A stretch of DNA of 64,000 bases. It comes from Paramuribaculum sp. Lineage in GTDB: Bacteria > Bacteroidota > Bacteroidia > Bacteroidales > Muribaculaceae. Below are positions 63,924 to 64,000 of the stretch, piece after piece. Each line of letters begins with the position of its first letter. Position 1 is the stretch's first letter. The translations under genes were made by a program, and so were the position numbers. Location: assembly GCA_022511125.1 (NCBI GenBank), contig JAFLSD010000001.1, positions 410,273 to 474,272 on the forward strand, read 5' to 3'. A model generated the notes under the pieces. It saw only the letters and a program-made list of their open reading frames with translations, was not told where the DNA came from and searched no databases.

Positions 63924-64000
63924 TGAAGAGTCCAAGGGCAAATGCAATTTTAATTAAAATGTTTGAAGAATTCATTCCGAGGAGTAGAAAATTTTAATTT
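63924..64000 (-). mobile_element. Second IS30-family copy, cut off by the window edge
   Basis: The last 77 bases are the exact reverse complement of the right end of the complete element (22100-22176), including the terminal repeat. The copy is therefore in inverted orientation and continues beyond the window. Its flank (TTA just before 63924) differs from the first copy. Confidence 0.9.
63950..64000 (-). CDS. IS30-family transposase, partial (C-terminus only)
   Basis: The last 16 codons and the stop of the IS30 transposase on the minus strand; the rest lies past the window end. Identical to the corresponding part of the complete copy. Confidence 0.85.
   Translation of the reverse strand, partial: KLKFSTPRNEFFKHFN

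Overview
The window looks like chromosomal DNA of a member of the order Bacteroidales, possibly Muribaculaceae. The genus cannot be read from the sequence. The order call rests on many Bacteroidetes-type promoters (TTTG/TTG, about 20 nt, TAnnTTTG) and few Shine-Dalgarno sites. It also rests on Bacteroidetes-restricted families (DUF4271, DUF4294, DUF2851, a PorZ-like propeller protein, a GH3-type adenylating protein), GH97 and GH84 glycosidases, GPH symporters, and a carboxyspermidine-type dehydrogenase. There is one tRNA (Asp), no rRNA and no CRISPR array. An IS30-family element is present once complete and once cut off by the right edge.

Layout. 0-8.3 kb: an SGNH hydrolase; a small operon of an unknown membrane protein, a rhamnose-mutarotase-like protein and dtd; then uvrC, apt, mnmG and ybeY on the minus strand. 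A perfect 16-bp parS-like palindrome abuts the mnmG stop codon. 8.3-11 kb: a decaying accessory patch with a DMT transporter, an aldo/keto-reductase relic with an internal deletion, an intact flavodoxin-like reductase and an AraC regulator that has lost most of its DNA-binding domain. 11-18 kb: a complete glycine cleavage operon, lplA-gcvT-gcvH-gcvPA-gcvPB-lpd, with a split P protein. 18-22.2 kb: a GH84 hexosaminidase and the complete IS30 element. 22.3-43 kb: mostly housekeeping genes on the plus strand (nadB, FKBP pair, tRNA-Asp, polyamine dehydrogenase, hemD, rnpA, yidD, upp, nadA, leuS, rdgB), with frr and pyrH on the minus strand. This stretch ends in a PorZ-like gene and an uncharacterised three-gene module that includes a transmembrane Ser/Thr kinase. 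43-47 kb: two lipoproteins and an AT-rich surface-polysaccharide patch (GT32, EpsG-like, acyltransferase). 47-57 kb: a GH3-type protein, an ECF sigma factor, and an RND efflux operon running on into an lpxA paralogue and a free-methionine-sulfoxide reductase. 57-63.8 kb: a minus-strand run of GPH symporter, disaccharide 2-epimerase, GH97 alpha-galactosidase, DUF2851 protein and a secreted protein.

How the genes work together. The clearest metabolic modules are glycine cleavage with its own lipoate ligase, NAD synthesis from aspartate (nadB and nadA, 10 kb apart), and a probable galactomannan-oligosaccharide route. In that route the symporter imports, GH97 removes alpha-galactose and the epimerase converts mannobiose. 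The most distinctive signals are the parS site, the kinase module, the possibly structured AT-rich nadA leader, the unusually long direct repeat around the IS30 copy, and the two inverted IS30 copies that bracket about 41.7 kb.
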